DNA from: Nereocystis luetkeana | Lineage: Eukaryota; Sar; Phaeophyceae; Laminariales; Laminariaceae | NCBI GenBank assembly: GCA_031213475.1 | Contig: JARUPZ010000021.1 | Coordinates: 3,431,545-3,495,544, forward strand | Reading direction: 5' to 3' | Length of the DNA: 64,000 nucleotides | In this document: positions 11,962 through 23,839 of the stretch, piece after piece | Layout of the letters: each line of letters opens with the position of its first letter | Numbering within the stretch: position 1 is the first letter of the stretch | Notes under the pieces: model-generated | The model's input: only the letters and a program-made list of their open reading frames with translations | Databases searched by the model: none | Told to the model about the DNA's origin: nothing | Position numbers and translations under genes: made by a program

Positions 11962-12020
11962 TTCGATGCTCGCCTTAGTCATTTGACCATTGACCACGCA
12001 GCCCTTTCGAGAAGGAGCGT
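11962..12020 (-). mobile_element. LINE-3 3' fragment
   Basis: Reads on the minus strand as the conserved tail of the LINE at 25.8 kb (GAPSRKGCVVNGQ-like, then TKAS). Only the extreme 3' end is present, as expected from 5' truncation during target-primed insertion. Confidence 0.55.
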
Positions 12021-12209
12021 TGATTGGGGCTCGCTTCGCTCGTTCCTATTATTATTATCTCCGAAATTCTAGCGAGCCGATTCATGTTATTGGTTTCGAC
12101 TTCGGTGAATCGGCTTCGTCGAAGCCGGCTAGCGTTCTATCCAAGCTTCGCTCCGATTCACATTTCTACACAAAAGTCACAAACCAGTGTTCAGTCCCCT
12201 CTAGCTGCG

Positions 12210-12437
12210 TCACCTGTTCCAGAAACGGTAAAGGACCATGGGTAGGTCGCCGTCGAGGTGGTAGTCCAGCCGCTCCGAGGTCTCGAGTAGCTCCGCCTTG
12301 AAGCGGCGGTAGAGGTTTTCGGGAGACACGTCGGTGCCCTCCAGGGCGGCAGTCGCCTCCTCCAGGAACACCCCGAGCGACCCCGTGCTCTCTCGCACGT
12401 CGCTGTTTGTGTAGTAGTCGGTCCATACCCTCCTCGC
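12210..12437 (-). CDS. Terminal exon of an unidentified gene
   Basis: 75 codons plus a stop, from acceptor CAAACCGCAG to TGA at 12210-12212. The peptide starts ARRVWTDYYTNSDVRES and ends LPMVLYRFWNR, with a balanced, globular composition and good codon structure. An alternative is an internal exon with donor AACAG|GTGACG. That would end in phase 2, which does not match the MORN exon at 10228, so I favour a separate gene ending here. Family unknown. The candidate first exon at 14017-14250 could belong to the same gene. Confidence 0.5.
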   Translation of the reverse strand, partial: ARRVWTDYYTNSDVRESTGSLGVFLEEATAALEGTDVSPENLYRRFKAELLETSERLDYHLDGDLPMVLYRFWNR

Positions 12438-12460
12438 CTGCGGTTTGTACGGAGGTCACA

Positions 12461-12572
12461 CGATAGGATGGGATGGGACGGGATGGAATGGGATGGAATA
12501 GAAAGGTATGGAATCGGATCGAATGGGACGGCATGCCATGGGATGGGATGAAATGGGATGGGGTGGAATGGG
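12461..12572. repeat. (GGGAT)n-type imperfect pentanucleotide repeat
   Basis: Repeated GGGAT/GGAAT/GGGAC units over about 110 bp. Non-coding; it lies just upstream of the acceptor of the 12.2 kb exon. Confidence 0.85.
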
Positions 12573-13209
12573 ATGTAGATATGAGAGCGAGCAATAGAAC
12601 GAACACGGGGCTACCTTTCTGCCACTAAACGGGAAGGGCATCCCTTCCAAGGAGACAGCACAGAAACACAGCACCACGCCAGTGGTCTTCCACCACACGA
12701 GCCCCGAAAGTCCAGGGCGTGGCCGTTTCGGCTAGCGACTACAAACACCCGCCAGAGAGGCTTGGGGAGACGAGTAAACCTCGTGTTTCTGAAACAAAAA
12801 CGCGGGAGAGACGGTAGCGGCGCTCTCCGCCGGGAACACACCCGCACGATCATGAGCAGCAGCCCCGAACACCTCGCCACATACTGTAATTCGGCTAGCA
12901 TCAAATAGGTAGTATACAGACAGACACACCACGAAGCTGATAGAGCTGAGTACCGCCGAATCTAATTTGGTTCGACACACAGCTGACGTTGTATCACAAA
13001 AAACAGGCGTCAGCACCCGCTTGCATCTGAACTGTTTCAACAAACCCGTGCGGCCCCAATAGATACTGGTAGAGTTTTCGCCACGAACACTTTTTTTGAC
13101 CGAAAACCGGAGCAACGAACGGGACGGTGTTTGGAAAATGTAACCGTCGGGGCATGAACCAACGCGCTCCTTCTTGCTCTGCCGTTGCGCGAGGCTAACC
13201 GATACAGCG

Positions 13210-13330
13210 GTGCGCATCGCGCTCGGCACCAGCGGCATCACGCTCGGCAGAAGTGGCGTCGCGCTCGGCAGCAGTGGCATCACGCTCAGCAGCAGTGGCA
13301 TCACGCGCAACAGCGGTTGCAATCGCGCTC
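13210..13330. repeat. 24 bp minisatellite
   Basis: About five copies of a unit like GCGCTCGGCAGCAGTGGCAT followed by CAC. On the minus strand it would read as ERDATAAE-type heptad-like peptide repeats, but I see no exon borders that would make it coding. Confidence 0.8.
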
Positions 13331-14016
13331 CGGCAACGGTGACATCGCGCCCCCGCAGCAGTAAATTGGCCTCGCGCCTGAGCGCACGCACGCGCGCGCC
13401 GCCGACGCGGTGTGAGAAAAAAAAAAACACAGGCTAACCGCCGAGACGAAGACAGCCGGGACTGCTCAACCGGCACAATGTAGGGACCACTACAGTATCG
13501 GCTAAATTATGGGGCAGGCTCGAGGCACGACACACGGGTGGCGGAAGGGAGGGACGGGGGGGGAGGGAGGGAGGGAGGGAGGGGTGGAGGCGCAGACGGG
13601 GTGCCCTTGCGGGGCAACGTCCGCGAGCTGCGCGCGGGGTCAATCCGCGATCGCGAGGCGTTCGCGTGGGCATCTCGCTGGCAATAGGACATGAGGAAGA
13701 TTGGCAACTTTCTGGTGGCGGCCACTCGCCACGCGCGCGCCCTGTCTATGTCACGCCACGCACGCACTGACTCGAAACTTCCAGCGGCAAAAACGCCCTC
13801 GAAACATCACCTGCTGATGACGGTACGAATTCTCCGCGGCGCACTCACCGCCACGCCCAGTCGCCGAATGCACCGCTCCTCCAACCCCTCCCCTCGCGAC
13901 CCGCTGCGCCCTTCTTCCGCCGCCGCAAGCCCAACGTGACCCACACCTGCTCCTGCTGCCGGAACGGTCGACGCGCCCACCTCTGACCGCCCCCTCCGCC
14001 CCCCCGTCCTGCTCAC

Positions 14017-14250
14017 GCCGGCTGCGCCTCGTTGAGACCCTTCCGCAGCAGCCCCTTGGGCAAGCCATCCTTTCGTGAGCTGCGCCCGTCGACGATCTCT
14101 CCGGTGGCGGTGGCGGCACCCGTCAGCGGGCGGCGCTGCTGCGAAAGCTAGTGGGCGCGACGGTATCGCGGCATCCCCGACCGCGGCAAGGCTCGGGCCT
14201 CCGCTGGCCAGCAGCAAGGCGAGGGAGGCGACGGCGGCGGCGGGCTTCAT
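14017..14250 (-). CDS. Possible first exon with signal peptide
   Basis: ATG at 14248-14250 opens a frame starting MKPAAAVASLALLLASGG, which looks like a signal peptide with a hydrophobic core and small residues at the cleavage site. About 15 residues later comes RPLAFAAAPP, reminiscent of the Ala-Phe motif at the start of plastid transit peptides in algae with secondary plastids. The frame that looks coding before the donor (ends LPKGLLRKGLNEAQPA, donor GGC|GTGAGC) is one base off the ATG frame, so either an indel or a wrong model is involved. Treat as tentative. Confidence 0.3.
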
Positions 14251-15799
14251 CTTCTGCAGAGGGTCGCTGCTCCGGATTCGGCACAAAAAGACGATCCTCA
14301 CAGCAGTTAGAATAATGGTGGCCGAAAGATTCCAGCGATATCGATCGCATCATGGTTTATGAATACCCAGCAATCGCTTCCAATATACACTACACGGGGA
14401 GCAGTTTTCGTCATACACATCCTTCGCATTGATAGTGTAAACCTGTCGTAGCCCAAGACCTCAAACCTCTTACTACAGTAGTTGTAGTGTATCTAGGTGC
14501 CTGACATGTGAGAGCTATGAGTACCCGTGCGTATACGAGGGGCTATGAAATTTCTTTGCTGGTATATACCCGTACCAGGCAGCCATTACCTGGTTGCAGC
14601 CTGCTTTGTGGCGACAGGCGATATTCGAGGGAATGGATGAGAACATCACCATGAATCGTCAAGTGTACCGTACTCGTGCTGGTGCCAGGACGTACGATAT
14701 CAAGCACCTGGCATCATACTATTAATATTGATGCTGCTGTACCAGGTGCCGTGTGAACACAAGCACTCGAGGTGCCCCAGTACACATACTAATATCGAAG
14801 TTGACGTTAGCCTCGAGCTTCCCTGCTGCGCCTGCTGAGTACCACAGATTGTGGCCGACTGTTGCTGCTGTCGCGGGCGTCTCGTGGTCTCAACAACCTC
14901 TCCGATGATAAGCAGAGTCTATTGGACCACAAACTACTCGCGCACAAGCTACCAAAACAGCTGGGAGGCCCTACTGAAGAGGGCAAGCCGTCCGCCTCGT
15001 GCCCTCTTCCCTCGTCCCTCGGGATGCCACACGCTGTACTGACAAAAAGCTTCAGGGAACAACGTGTTTACCCTACGAGTGCGCCCAAAGAAAGGATTTC
15101 CCGGGGCAACTCGTCATGCTACCACGTGGTCAATACCTCACGGTTCACCCGAGCAACCCGTACAATCGGGAATTCACCTCGTGTAGCTCTTGAACCCTGG
15201 CTTTATGGTGAGATATTTTGCACCCAGAGTGCATGCTGGAATGTGGAAGGCAACGCTGGGTGTGGGTTTCCACAAACAGTTTATGACGGTACCAAACGGG
15301 TTCGTTTGCAATTCTTCCCCTTGGGTATATTTCCGTTTCTGTTTTCTTGTGCCGTCTTGATATCCTGGTAGTATACTTTATCACAAAGATCATGGCGGCG
15401 TAGTGGGTAAAACTATGGGCGTGCGCATCACACAAAATGGCGCTCTGTAGTTCGTAGCCTGTAGTGCAAGCATTGCTGACGCGGCGGCGAAGCGCCGCTC
15501 AACCAGCACCGGGAAGAAGGTACACAACTGTTACAATCGTCCGGCATGCTTCTTGGACCAGCTCGCATTTTTTTTTTTAGGTTTTCGCAATCGCTTGGAA
15601 GTTTAGCGCCCCAAGTTTTTGGTACGTAGCGAGCGGTGTTCCTCGATCTGCAGAGCGTTTATTTGTTGGTGCGGGTAGTCTTAGAATCCGAGTTGTTATA
15701 TCGTCGAGGAATCCTATATCGAACAAATCCCATCATGTACGAATATAAATCGGTGCTAGTCCGCAAAATATACTTCTTCTGTCTCGTAACTATTATTAT

Positions 15800-16831
15800 T
15801 ATGCTTGCCATCCGACAATGTGTAGAGTTGTTCTAATAAACGACTAACAGAAAGTAAGTGAAGAATTCTCCAGAACAAAAGCGCGGCAGTATCCTACGAC
15901 AAATCAGAACTGATGTGACGCTCATGCAGACTACTACAAACAACATCCCTCCATCTCGTCCACCAAAAAACGACCACTCCCCTCCTTAAGCACCCCCCCC
16001 CCGAAGAAGCATCTACCAAAAACCCGCTGCCTATCAAAATGGCTGGTTTATTTCTGCTACACGCATGTTTCAACGCGCAGAAGGTCGTGCGGTGTTGCTG
16101 GTCTACACTGCTATCGGTAGTGCCTAGGAGAGAGTCCCTGCCGTCTCACTCTTCCTGCGGCTCTTCCACCTTATTCTCCAACCCTTCCCACCACACACTA
16201 TTACTACTCTTTTACTTCTCGTACCCCTGACCGTGCCACCTCCGACCGCAAGGGCCCAGCCCTCCTTCCTAAGCAACCCCGAACAAGCATCTACCAAACA
16301 CCCGCTATCCATCGAAATGGCTGGTTTATAACTGCTACGCGCATGTTTCAACGCGCAGAAGGTCGTGCGGTGTTGCTGGTCTACACTGCTATCGGAGGTA
16401 CCTATGAGAAAGTCCCTGCCTTCTCGCTCTCTCTGTAGCTTTTCTACCTCCTCCAACCCTTCCCCCCACACACTATTACTATACTCTTACTTCTCGTACC
16501 CCTGACCCTGCAACCTTCAACCCGCAAGAGCCCAGTCCTCCCCCCCAAGCACTCCCGAAGAAGCATCCACCAAAAACCCGCTGTCCATCGAAATGGCTGG
16601 TTTATAACTGCTACGCGCATGTTTCAACGCGCAGAAGGTCGTGCGGTGTTTGTTGCTGTGCTGGTCTACACTGCTATCGGTAGTGCCTATAGGAGAGAGT
16701 CCCAGCCGTCTCACTCTCTCTGTAGCCTTACCTCCACCTCGATTCGTAACTATTAATAAAAGAGAGTTATTCACTTTCTTTCAGTCGTTTATTAAAACAA
16801 CACTACTACACATTGTCGGATGGCAAGCATA
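15800..16831. mobile_element. 1.03 kb DNA transposon with long TIRs and internal tandem units
   Basis: The left end TATGCTTGCCATCCGACAAT is repeated inverted at the right end, and the similarity extends about 60-70 bp inward (AATAAACGACT near both ends). ATTAT flanks both tips (15795-15799 and 16832-16836). The interior is three head-to-tail units of about 280 bp and has no transposase, so it is non-autonomous. Confidence 0.75.
16010..16750. repeat. Three ~280 bp tandem units inside the TIR element
   Basis: Each unit contains AAATGGCTGGTTTA, then CATGTTTCAACGCGCAGAAG and GGTCTACACTGCTATCGG. The units start near 16010, 16290 and 16565. Short hydrophobic frames occur in each, but their ends differ between units. 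Confidence 0.85.
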
Positions 16832-16839
16832 ATTATGAG

Positions 16840-18890
16840 GGTACCTAACTTTGGACGGGTCCGATTTGATTTTCGTTTTTTATTGCATTCGTCAATGTTT
16901 TTTTAGCTAAAACTAGTATCTCTTTCACACAGTGGATGCTTGACACACGCAGCCGAGCGTCCGCAAAGAACTCGGTCGGCCCGAGAATGGCCGTAAATCG
17001 CTCCATTTTCCAGCAAAACATTTGAGACCCGGAAACAGGAAAAAACGCGAAAATTGGTTAAAAACCGCGAAAATCGCAAAACAACCATTGATTTCAGCTT
17101 GATTTCGGATATCTCCGTGACATTCACCTACACATACATGCCCCATCTAACAATTTTTTGTCATGAAATCGCTATTAATAGTGCTCGACGTGAAAACGTC
17201 CCAAATCGGCCAATGTTGGTTCTAAAAGGACGAAAAGGTCCTAAATCGGGGCTATAATTTTACCTTGGTTTTAGTATCGAAAGCTTGCTCCTTTTTTCTT
17301 TTCGTTTTTTATCAGCTTCATCGGCGCTTTATCTTTCTCTACAACCCAGCTATAATAGGATGATCGTCAACGTTTGAATACCTAAACGATTAAACGCCAT
17401 TTAGTTACCCTAACTTATGAGACAGAGGAGGATGTGTGTATATGTGTGTTCAGGGGGTGTGTCGCCGACACTTCTTGGCGTGAGTGAGCGTTCGATCTCC
17501 TTGATGGGGCAAGGGGAAACGATCGATACCCTCGCCACCGCTCTCAATTCGCTCTCAATCATCAAGAGGTCATTAAAAGTAACCTGTAAAGGCAGTATGG
17601 ACCTAGGGGCCGACTACTGCTCGCAGGTGGGGCCTTTGGCTCTGCTCTGGTCACTCGCACAGGGTGCTTGACGATGGTATAAGCGCTCGTGTTATTATTA
17701 GTTGTTGCTTGCCTTGTCAGATGTCTTATGAACGAAGGGGCGAGGCATTCATAAGTAAGGCAGGCGATCACGCCTGCCAGGTATACTGAGGGGGCACTTG
17801 ATACAAATCATGATGCCGCATCAGGGGAGAGGGGATACCAGAGCACTAGCCCACCCTGAAGGGTCATACATGCAGATACATCGAAAACTCAAGCTCGAAC
17901 CAAACCCATCCGGGGAAATCGGAGAAGAACGGCTCGAAGATGCGGCGCTTCACAACCCACTCCCACACCTCTAACTTGTAAGGCCGAAGCTGATTACACG
18001 TGGGCACTTCGAATCAGACAACAACAAAAGTCCGAGAATGCGCGTACGCGGAAGTAGGCAAAACAAGCTAGAACTAGCCGAACGCTAAATCGAGGAACAA
18101 ACTCGAGGAAGCGGTGTGGCTCGCGTAACCAGGAGCGACATAAACTGAGGTTAGTCGAACAACGTACCATTCGATCATACGTAGCGAAATACCGTAACAA
18201 GATGTTGCAAAGTGCACACGATCCCTACAAAAAAAACATTCAAGATACTACGTACGATGAGAGACACAAAATCTGGGTTGAGCAGCGCAGTTTTACGAGT
18301 CAAGTTTTTAGCTGAAAATTTGAAACGTGATTCGAAGCGCATTAAAAATTGTCTACTCGTAGCTACCCTGGTAGGTGTTCAAGCTGGTTCCACCCGACGA
18401 AAAAGAAACGACTTAAATTTTGGTCGATTCCTAGGCCTTGTTCACTCAAACAGTTACTATTTTACCTCCGCAACTTTATATCTTTGGGCACCAGATTGAC
18501 CCATCGGTCCTTGCGCATACCGAGCGCGATGCAAATTCCACCTCAAAAACCGCACAACTGCGCTGCGAAAATCCTCTTGATATTTAACTGTCGTCCCGGC
18601 TGGCTCTAAAACCAGACGTAAGGTTCGAGGTGGGACCACTTTGTATCGCTGTAAGAGTTTATTCTTTGTTACTATAACTTTAAGGTGTTCAGTCGCGGCT
18701 GCAAGCAGTGGTATGAGTCCCAAGCCACCACGATACGTGTATACGTGACGACAGGTTATTTTGAAACGCTCATGTTTATGGTGTAGTTAGAGTGGACACG
18801 TTATATATTGCAGCGGCGAAGATGCGATAGGAGACGAGCGTGCCCGTTAAGACGACGAACGATCGTGTCACCCCATACATCCATGATACA
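16840..18890. other. No recognised gene
   Basis: AT-rich to mixed sequence with only short frames. I see no exon or repeat family that I can name. Confidence 0.35.
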
Positions 18891-18893
18891 TAC

Positions 18894-19009
18894 TACTACG
18901 GGGAGCCATAGTTAACAGGACCAAATATTGGTAGTAAAAAAGGTTAAACATATACCTGGTAGGTTTTTATGTATACCATAGGTCCTGTTAACTATGGTCC
19001 CCCGTAATA
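18894..19009. mobile_element. MITE-A copy 3
   Basis: Tips TACTACGGGGAGCCATAG and CTATGGTCCCCCGTAATA. Its interior carries TACCTGGTA at 18953-18961. Relative to the copy at 40359 this is an exact CCTGGTA insertion after a TA. Confidence 0.85.
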
Positions 19010-19683
19010 GGTGGTACGTGGTGATGCTTTTCTAACTGCACGTCGGGCACGTTTTCCGTTGCTACTCTAGCAAGAAAGGCGAGGCATCCGTCGCGAGTCG
19101 GAGACGCTTCAGGGTCCTCGAACTAGTCTGAGTCGCCGAAGATTGGCTTTACAGTGTTGTATTAAGTATCAAGTCTATATACCAGGTAAACATCTGGATC
19201 GGGTGCAACAGAAGAAAGTGGTCACAACTCTGTCGGCCCATGTTTGATAAGCTGGTGTACATCCATCTCTCACCAAGAAGCGAAGTCTACCCATTGTACT
19301 ACAGCACCACAACAGAGATACATGTATAGAGTCGTTCTCGCTGTCTCGCCGCCGCCCCATGCCGGGGTTGACGGTGTGTGGCAGTTAACAGGTAAAATCT
19401 CGAGGACTTGCTCTTCGGAAGCACGACAACAATATCATTATTTCGAGGTTATTATTCAAGCAAACACACATACGCCCGATGCCGAAATTCCAGGTTGTTC
19501 CTGGATCGTGCGTACCACCTGTTATCCACCTCGGGCGGATTATCGCTTCCCCCTTGATGATTTGGATTTTTTCGGGAAGATAGATTCCTGGCCTGCAGGC
19601 TGTAGCTCTTGTTGCCGGGTGGAAGCCGTGTAACCCGTATGATCTAGGACAGGATTCCTGGTTTGGATCTGTACGGTATAGAA

Positions 19684-19923
19684 GGCGTTCTACGACAGAG
19701 GACCTATTTTTTCTGGGGCTCCTCACTTAAGGAACTCCATACCTCACCCGAAACCTGACTTGAGCAAAATTCAAATTGCATCCCGAATAATCATCCCATG
19801 GCCCACGTATAGGAAACGTCATTTTACGAAACGATATTGGCATTGCGACGATTTTGGGTTGGAACCCAGTCATTCAAAAAACAAAATAATAGCGGAAATG
19901 TGCTACCTCTATCGTAGAACGCG
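19684..19923. mobile_element. MITE-B copy 4
   Basis: 240 bp, the cleanest copy. GGCGTTCTACGACAGAGG at left is the inverse of CCTCTATCGTAGAACGC at right. No ORF. Confidence 0.8.
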
Positions 19924-19929
19924 TCACAG

Positions 19930-21435
19930 ATCCTGGGCAGCATCTCAAACCGGCAGGTTAGGATCTAGATGATCTACCGCATTGTCGATAGATCGTCATC
20001 CGCCCGATATGTGTACTGTCTGTTGTAAATCTTGCCAAAAAGACAAAGGGCGACCGTAAATAAACCCATTCTCATTGTTAAAGAAAATCTGCCCATGACA
20101 ATCGATCCTACCACGGCTCGAACCCGAAATGCAGCTGAGAGTGCATTAAGTCCCTTGTCCCTGCTAAAAAAAAAAGGCAACGGTTCAAGAACAACCCTAT
20201 TCTACTCGAATACCAGTACGTCTACTGTACAGCAATTGTGTATACATCGACAGCACGTACCGCGCGGGCGCAAATAAACGCCTTCCCTTCAGCACATGAG
20301 ACCGTGCTGACCTGCCCAAAGCACCCACTACGCAGGCAAAAACAAATATGCCAGGTTTGAAGGTTTGTACGCCGCTCTGAACATATCTCGCAAATCGTGC
20401 ACACAATACGAGGATGCAGCTCGCACGGAACACCGGAACGACTGCCAAGTACTGCGGAGGGCAGTAGGACTCTCACAGCGGGCGGAGTAAAACGACCACA
20501 CGTTCACTGCAACTACCACATAGCACCACAGCAAACGTAACGATGATGACCCGTCTGCAAGCGAGCACCAATAGCGGCAGCAGCAGCAGCAGCAGCAAGC
20601 AAGCAAAGCACACAACAAACCCACGGACATTGTCTACGTACCTAAAGCGTCGGACGGTACACCGAGCCGACCATCTAAACCGGCAAAACGCACAGCCCTA
20701 ACACTATTCTAGCCAGCAGCGTTGCTTCAACGCGAGAATACCGCCATATCGACTTAGGAAACCCTCGCCAGCGGGAAATAAAAGCACTCGGGACATCGCC
20801 GCGGCCACGACGACGACGACGCAAAAAAAAAAACGCCACGCGGGTGCATTCACCGACAAGGCGTCGTCTGCATAAAAAAAACTAGCAACACTAAAAGCAT
20901 ACCAGGTGTGTGTGTTCTTCACATTAAACCGTTCTTTCTACCCGTCGACATCCAGCACAACCAGTGTCCGTGCCGATTCTTCAATCCTAGAAGAGATACA
21001 AGTTATGTGGTCACAAAGCTACGCCACAGAGATACTACGTTGCCACGTGTGCAGTATGCACTGCAGTGGGCAATGCAAAGCCATGTCATCATACTAGATA
21101 CGACAGGCACGACATACGCAATCTATGAAATAGTGAAACGAAAAGAGACAATCAAAGAGAAAACAAAAACAAGGTAGACAAATCGAAAGAGAAAAAGAAA
21201 AAAAATGAAAGCAAAAACTAGGAGAAACAATCTGTCGTGCCCCCCCCCCGCAGGCGAGGTGCCAACACTTGAAAAAGAACGAGCTGGAAAAAAGAAAGAA
21301 GAAAAAAAAAATGAGAAAAAACACCACTGCTTGTAAACAGAGTAAGACAAAGAACCAAGGAAAAAAGTTACAAGGAAAAATAACAAAGGGGAAATAACAG
21401 GCAGACCAAAGCCCAAAGCACCTTCCAGGTGGCGG
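19930..21435. other. No recognised gene
   Basis: Nothing I can support, apart from a short (CAG)n at 20576-20596. Confidence 0.35.
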
Positions 21436-21439
21436 CAGC

Positions 21440-21545
21440 AGTTTGTGGTACGAGTAGTATAGCCAGGTTCTCCCTGCGAATCCGCCTGGTACCTTGCTAC
21501 CCAGACTGCCGTCTCCGCCCTGCGTTCGTCAACTATGCCCAGCCC
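21440..21545 (-). mobile_element. LINE-1 3' fragment (second copy)
   Basis: Shares the 3' terminal sequence of the adjacent LINE at 21802, including CTGGTACCTTGCTACCC on the plus strand. It is a much shorter truncated copy in the same orientation. Confidence 0.6.
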
Positions 21546-21801
21546 CTTGGCGTCAGACAATACGAAACGAGCAGAGCAGGTTCGTCATCCAACCACGCCA
21601 CACGGATCCTTCAGTACGGCTTATCAATCAGAAAAGGAAGAGAAGAAAAAATAAAATGAAAATCACGGAGAGTCAGCGCAAGAAAGAAAAAAAAAGAAAA
21701 AAAAAAAGAAAAAAAAAGAAAAAAAGAGAAGACAAGGGAAGACCACGTTCGAACCAGCTGCACCAGTTGGTAGCACTAGTAGTATGGTCATGTTCTACTT
21801 T

Positions 21802-22880
21802 CTAGTCGACTTGGTACCTTGCTACCCTGTCTGCCATCTCCTTCCTACTTTCGTCTACCACCGTTTCCCTTCTACCCCTCCTGTTCCCCCCCCTCTCCGC
21901 ATTCCCTTGGTCGGGCTGTCTGCCACTTCTCCTGTTGCCCCCTCCCCCCCCGTTCCCTTGGGCACCATCCACGGCGGATGCGCGGCGCTGCCTACTCATC
22001 TCAGCCTCAGCCTCGTGCCACCTCATCATGAACCGTTCGGCTGCTTCAAGGATCCCCCGGTACCACTTCCCCGCCTTTTTGGCTGCAGTGGACCACAACG
22101 CGGTCTCAACTCCAAACACCAAGGGGGCAACTTCCGTTGACCCTTCGGTGGCTCGGAACTCCCTAAGGTCTTCGACTATGCATCTATGCCAAGTCTTACA
22201 CTGTCCGCCTGGTCTCGGGTTCTCCCCATCAGTCATCGTCCCGAACATTACCCGACTGGGTAATCGCTTCTTGCTTTGCCGTGCCACGCCCCCCGCAAAG
22301 AAGAGCCGCCGTTTACGAATGGTCGTTTCGATGCTCTCGCAACGTGTCATCTTGAGGGCCTTCGCGTACGAGAGGGTGGCATGGTCAGTACGAAGTCGGC
22401 GCTGGAAGCCAATGACTCGCAACAGGACTTGGTGGTGAGCCGTTCGAAGCTTGGCAAAGTGTTCCGCTCTGAGGGTCCACGTCACACACCCGTACAGCAG
22501 GGTCTCAATCACCTCGGCCTTCAGCATTCGGACTTTAAGGCTAAGGGGGGCGGTCGTCCTATCATACAACTCCGGGCCGAACCGTTTGAGGCATGCTCGC
22601 ATGAGGCGGATCCGTCGGTCGATTTCGAGCGAGAGCGCAGCGTTTTCGTGGATAACGCCGCCTAGGTATAATAACTGGGTCGTCTGCTTATACCTCTGAC
22701 CTGCCGCTTCGATGACGAGCGGTGGTGCGAGGGTTGTCCGGTCTGGTGTTTGTAGGACCATTGTCTCAGTCTTATTTTCCGACACCGTGAGGCCTGCTAC
22801 GAAGTATTTCTCGACAAACATACACCAGGTATATCGATATTTCCCCAGAATACATATTTTTGTAAAGATTCCACTCGATT
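21802..22880 (-). pseudogene. 5'-truncated LINE-1 reverse transcriptase
   Basis: An uninterrupted frame of about 350 codons matching the C-terminal side of a non-LTR retrotransposon polymerase. It contains GLTVSENKTETMVL (motif after the catalytic palm), YLGGVIHENAALSLEIDRRI, LLYGCVTWTL and HHQVLLRVIGF. The catalytic YxDD part and the endonuclease are absent, so this is a 5' truncation. The C-terminal tail is Arg/Gly-rich and ends VARYQVD before a stop. Its clean frame points to a recent insertion. The 5' border is near 22880, next to a CTG repeat. Confidence 0.8.
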
Positions 22881-22927
22881 CGCGCAGCCTGGCGACGGCG
22901 GCATCAGCACGAGATGTGGTTCGGCCG

Positions 22928-22929
<2 letters not shown>

Positions 22930-22971
<42 letters not shown>
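22930..22971. repeat. (CTG)14 microsatellite
   Basis: Uninterrupted CTG run just upstream of the LINE-1 remnant; no exon evident. Confidence 0.95.
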
Positions 22972-23589
22972 AACTGCTGATATACAGCTTTTCACAGGTG
23001 GCTTGAGGGTACCTCGGGAATCTTGGATATGTGCGGCTGAATGCCCTTCATGATCTCGTGCATGTGCAACACGTCCTGAGAACACAACAAAATGCATCGC
23101 CGTGGGGGGGGGGGGATCGGAGACGAAGCAGCACAGGCAGGCAAGCACAGGCAGGGGCAGGAAGGTAGACAAGCAGGTAAGACATGGACGTAAAACAATC
23201 GCACCAACATCGCGAAGACAACTATAGGTACATCACGCGAGAGTACACACACACTAAATCGGGAGTTGAAAACAATTTTATTTCGCACCAAACACGAGGA
23301 ACCCATTTCGAAAACCTGGACACACCTTCCCTGTCGTACGAATTTCGTGTTCGTACGTAGTGCACGCCCCGAACAGACCATCGATTCCCACTCCATGATG
23401 TAGATCTTTCTACTGTAGGCCGATTTATGACCAATACTGCTGTACCGATCTAGCTCATGTTGACGTGTGGGACCCGGATAATCCGCACGATGTATTGTAG
23501 CACATGTTTCTTGGGTTGAATCTGAGCCGCTACTATGCAGATCCTGCTCAACCGCTTACACCGGCGGATAAGGAACTAGATAATGTACT

Positions 23590-23835
23590 GTATATCATCA
23601 TCTATCTGATCTGTCTGAGGTGTCAAGAGGATGATCTAGATCATGACCTGTCCGATGTGTCAAGTAGTGTCGCGTAACGCGCTCATCACAAAACATTTCC
23701 AATACCAGTCGTACAGTATATCATGATCTATCTGATCTGTCCGAGGTGTCAAGTGGGTGATCTAGATCATCACCTGTCCGATGTGCCTAGTAGTGTGGCG
23801 TAATGCACTCATCACAAACATTTCCAACACCAGTC
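23590..23835. repeat. ~126 bp tandem duplication
   Basis: Two copies share TATATCAT, TGATCTAGATCAT and CATCACAAA-CATTTCC. Each copy contains the palindrome ATGATCTAGATCAT or a close variant. Confidence 0.8.
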
Positions 23836-23839
23836 TGTT

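Noticed and set aside
13195..13476. Minus-strand frame with ERDATAAE repeats
   Set aside because: It is the 24 bp minisatellite in translation; no exon borders or flanking coding sequence.
14862..15371. 169-codon plus-strand frame
   Set aside because: No motif or splice context. Frames of this length occur by chance in this composition.
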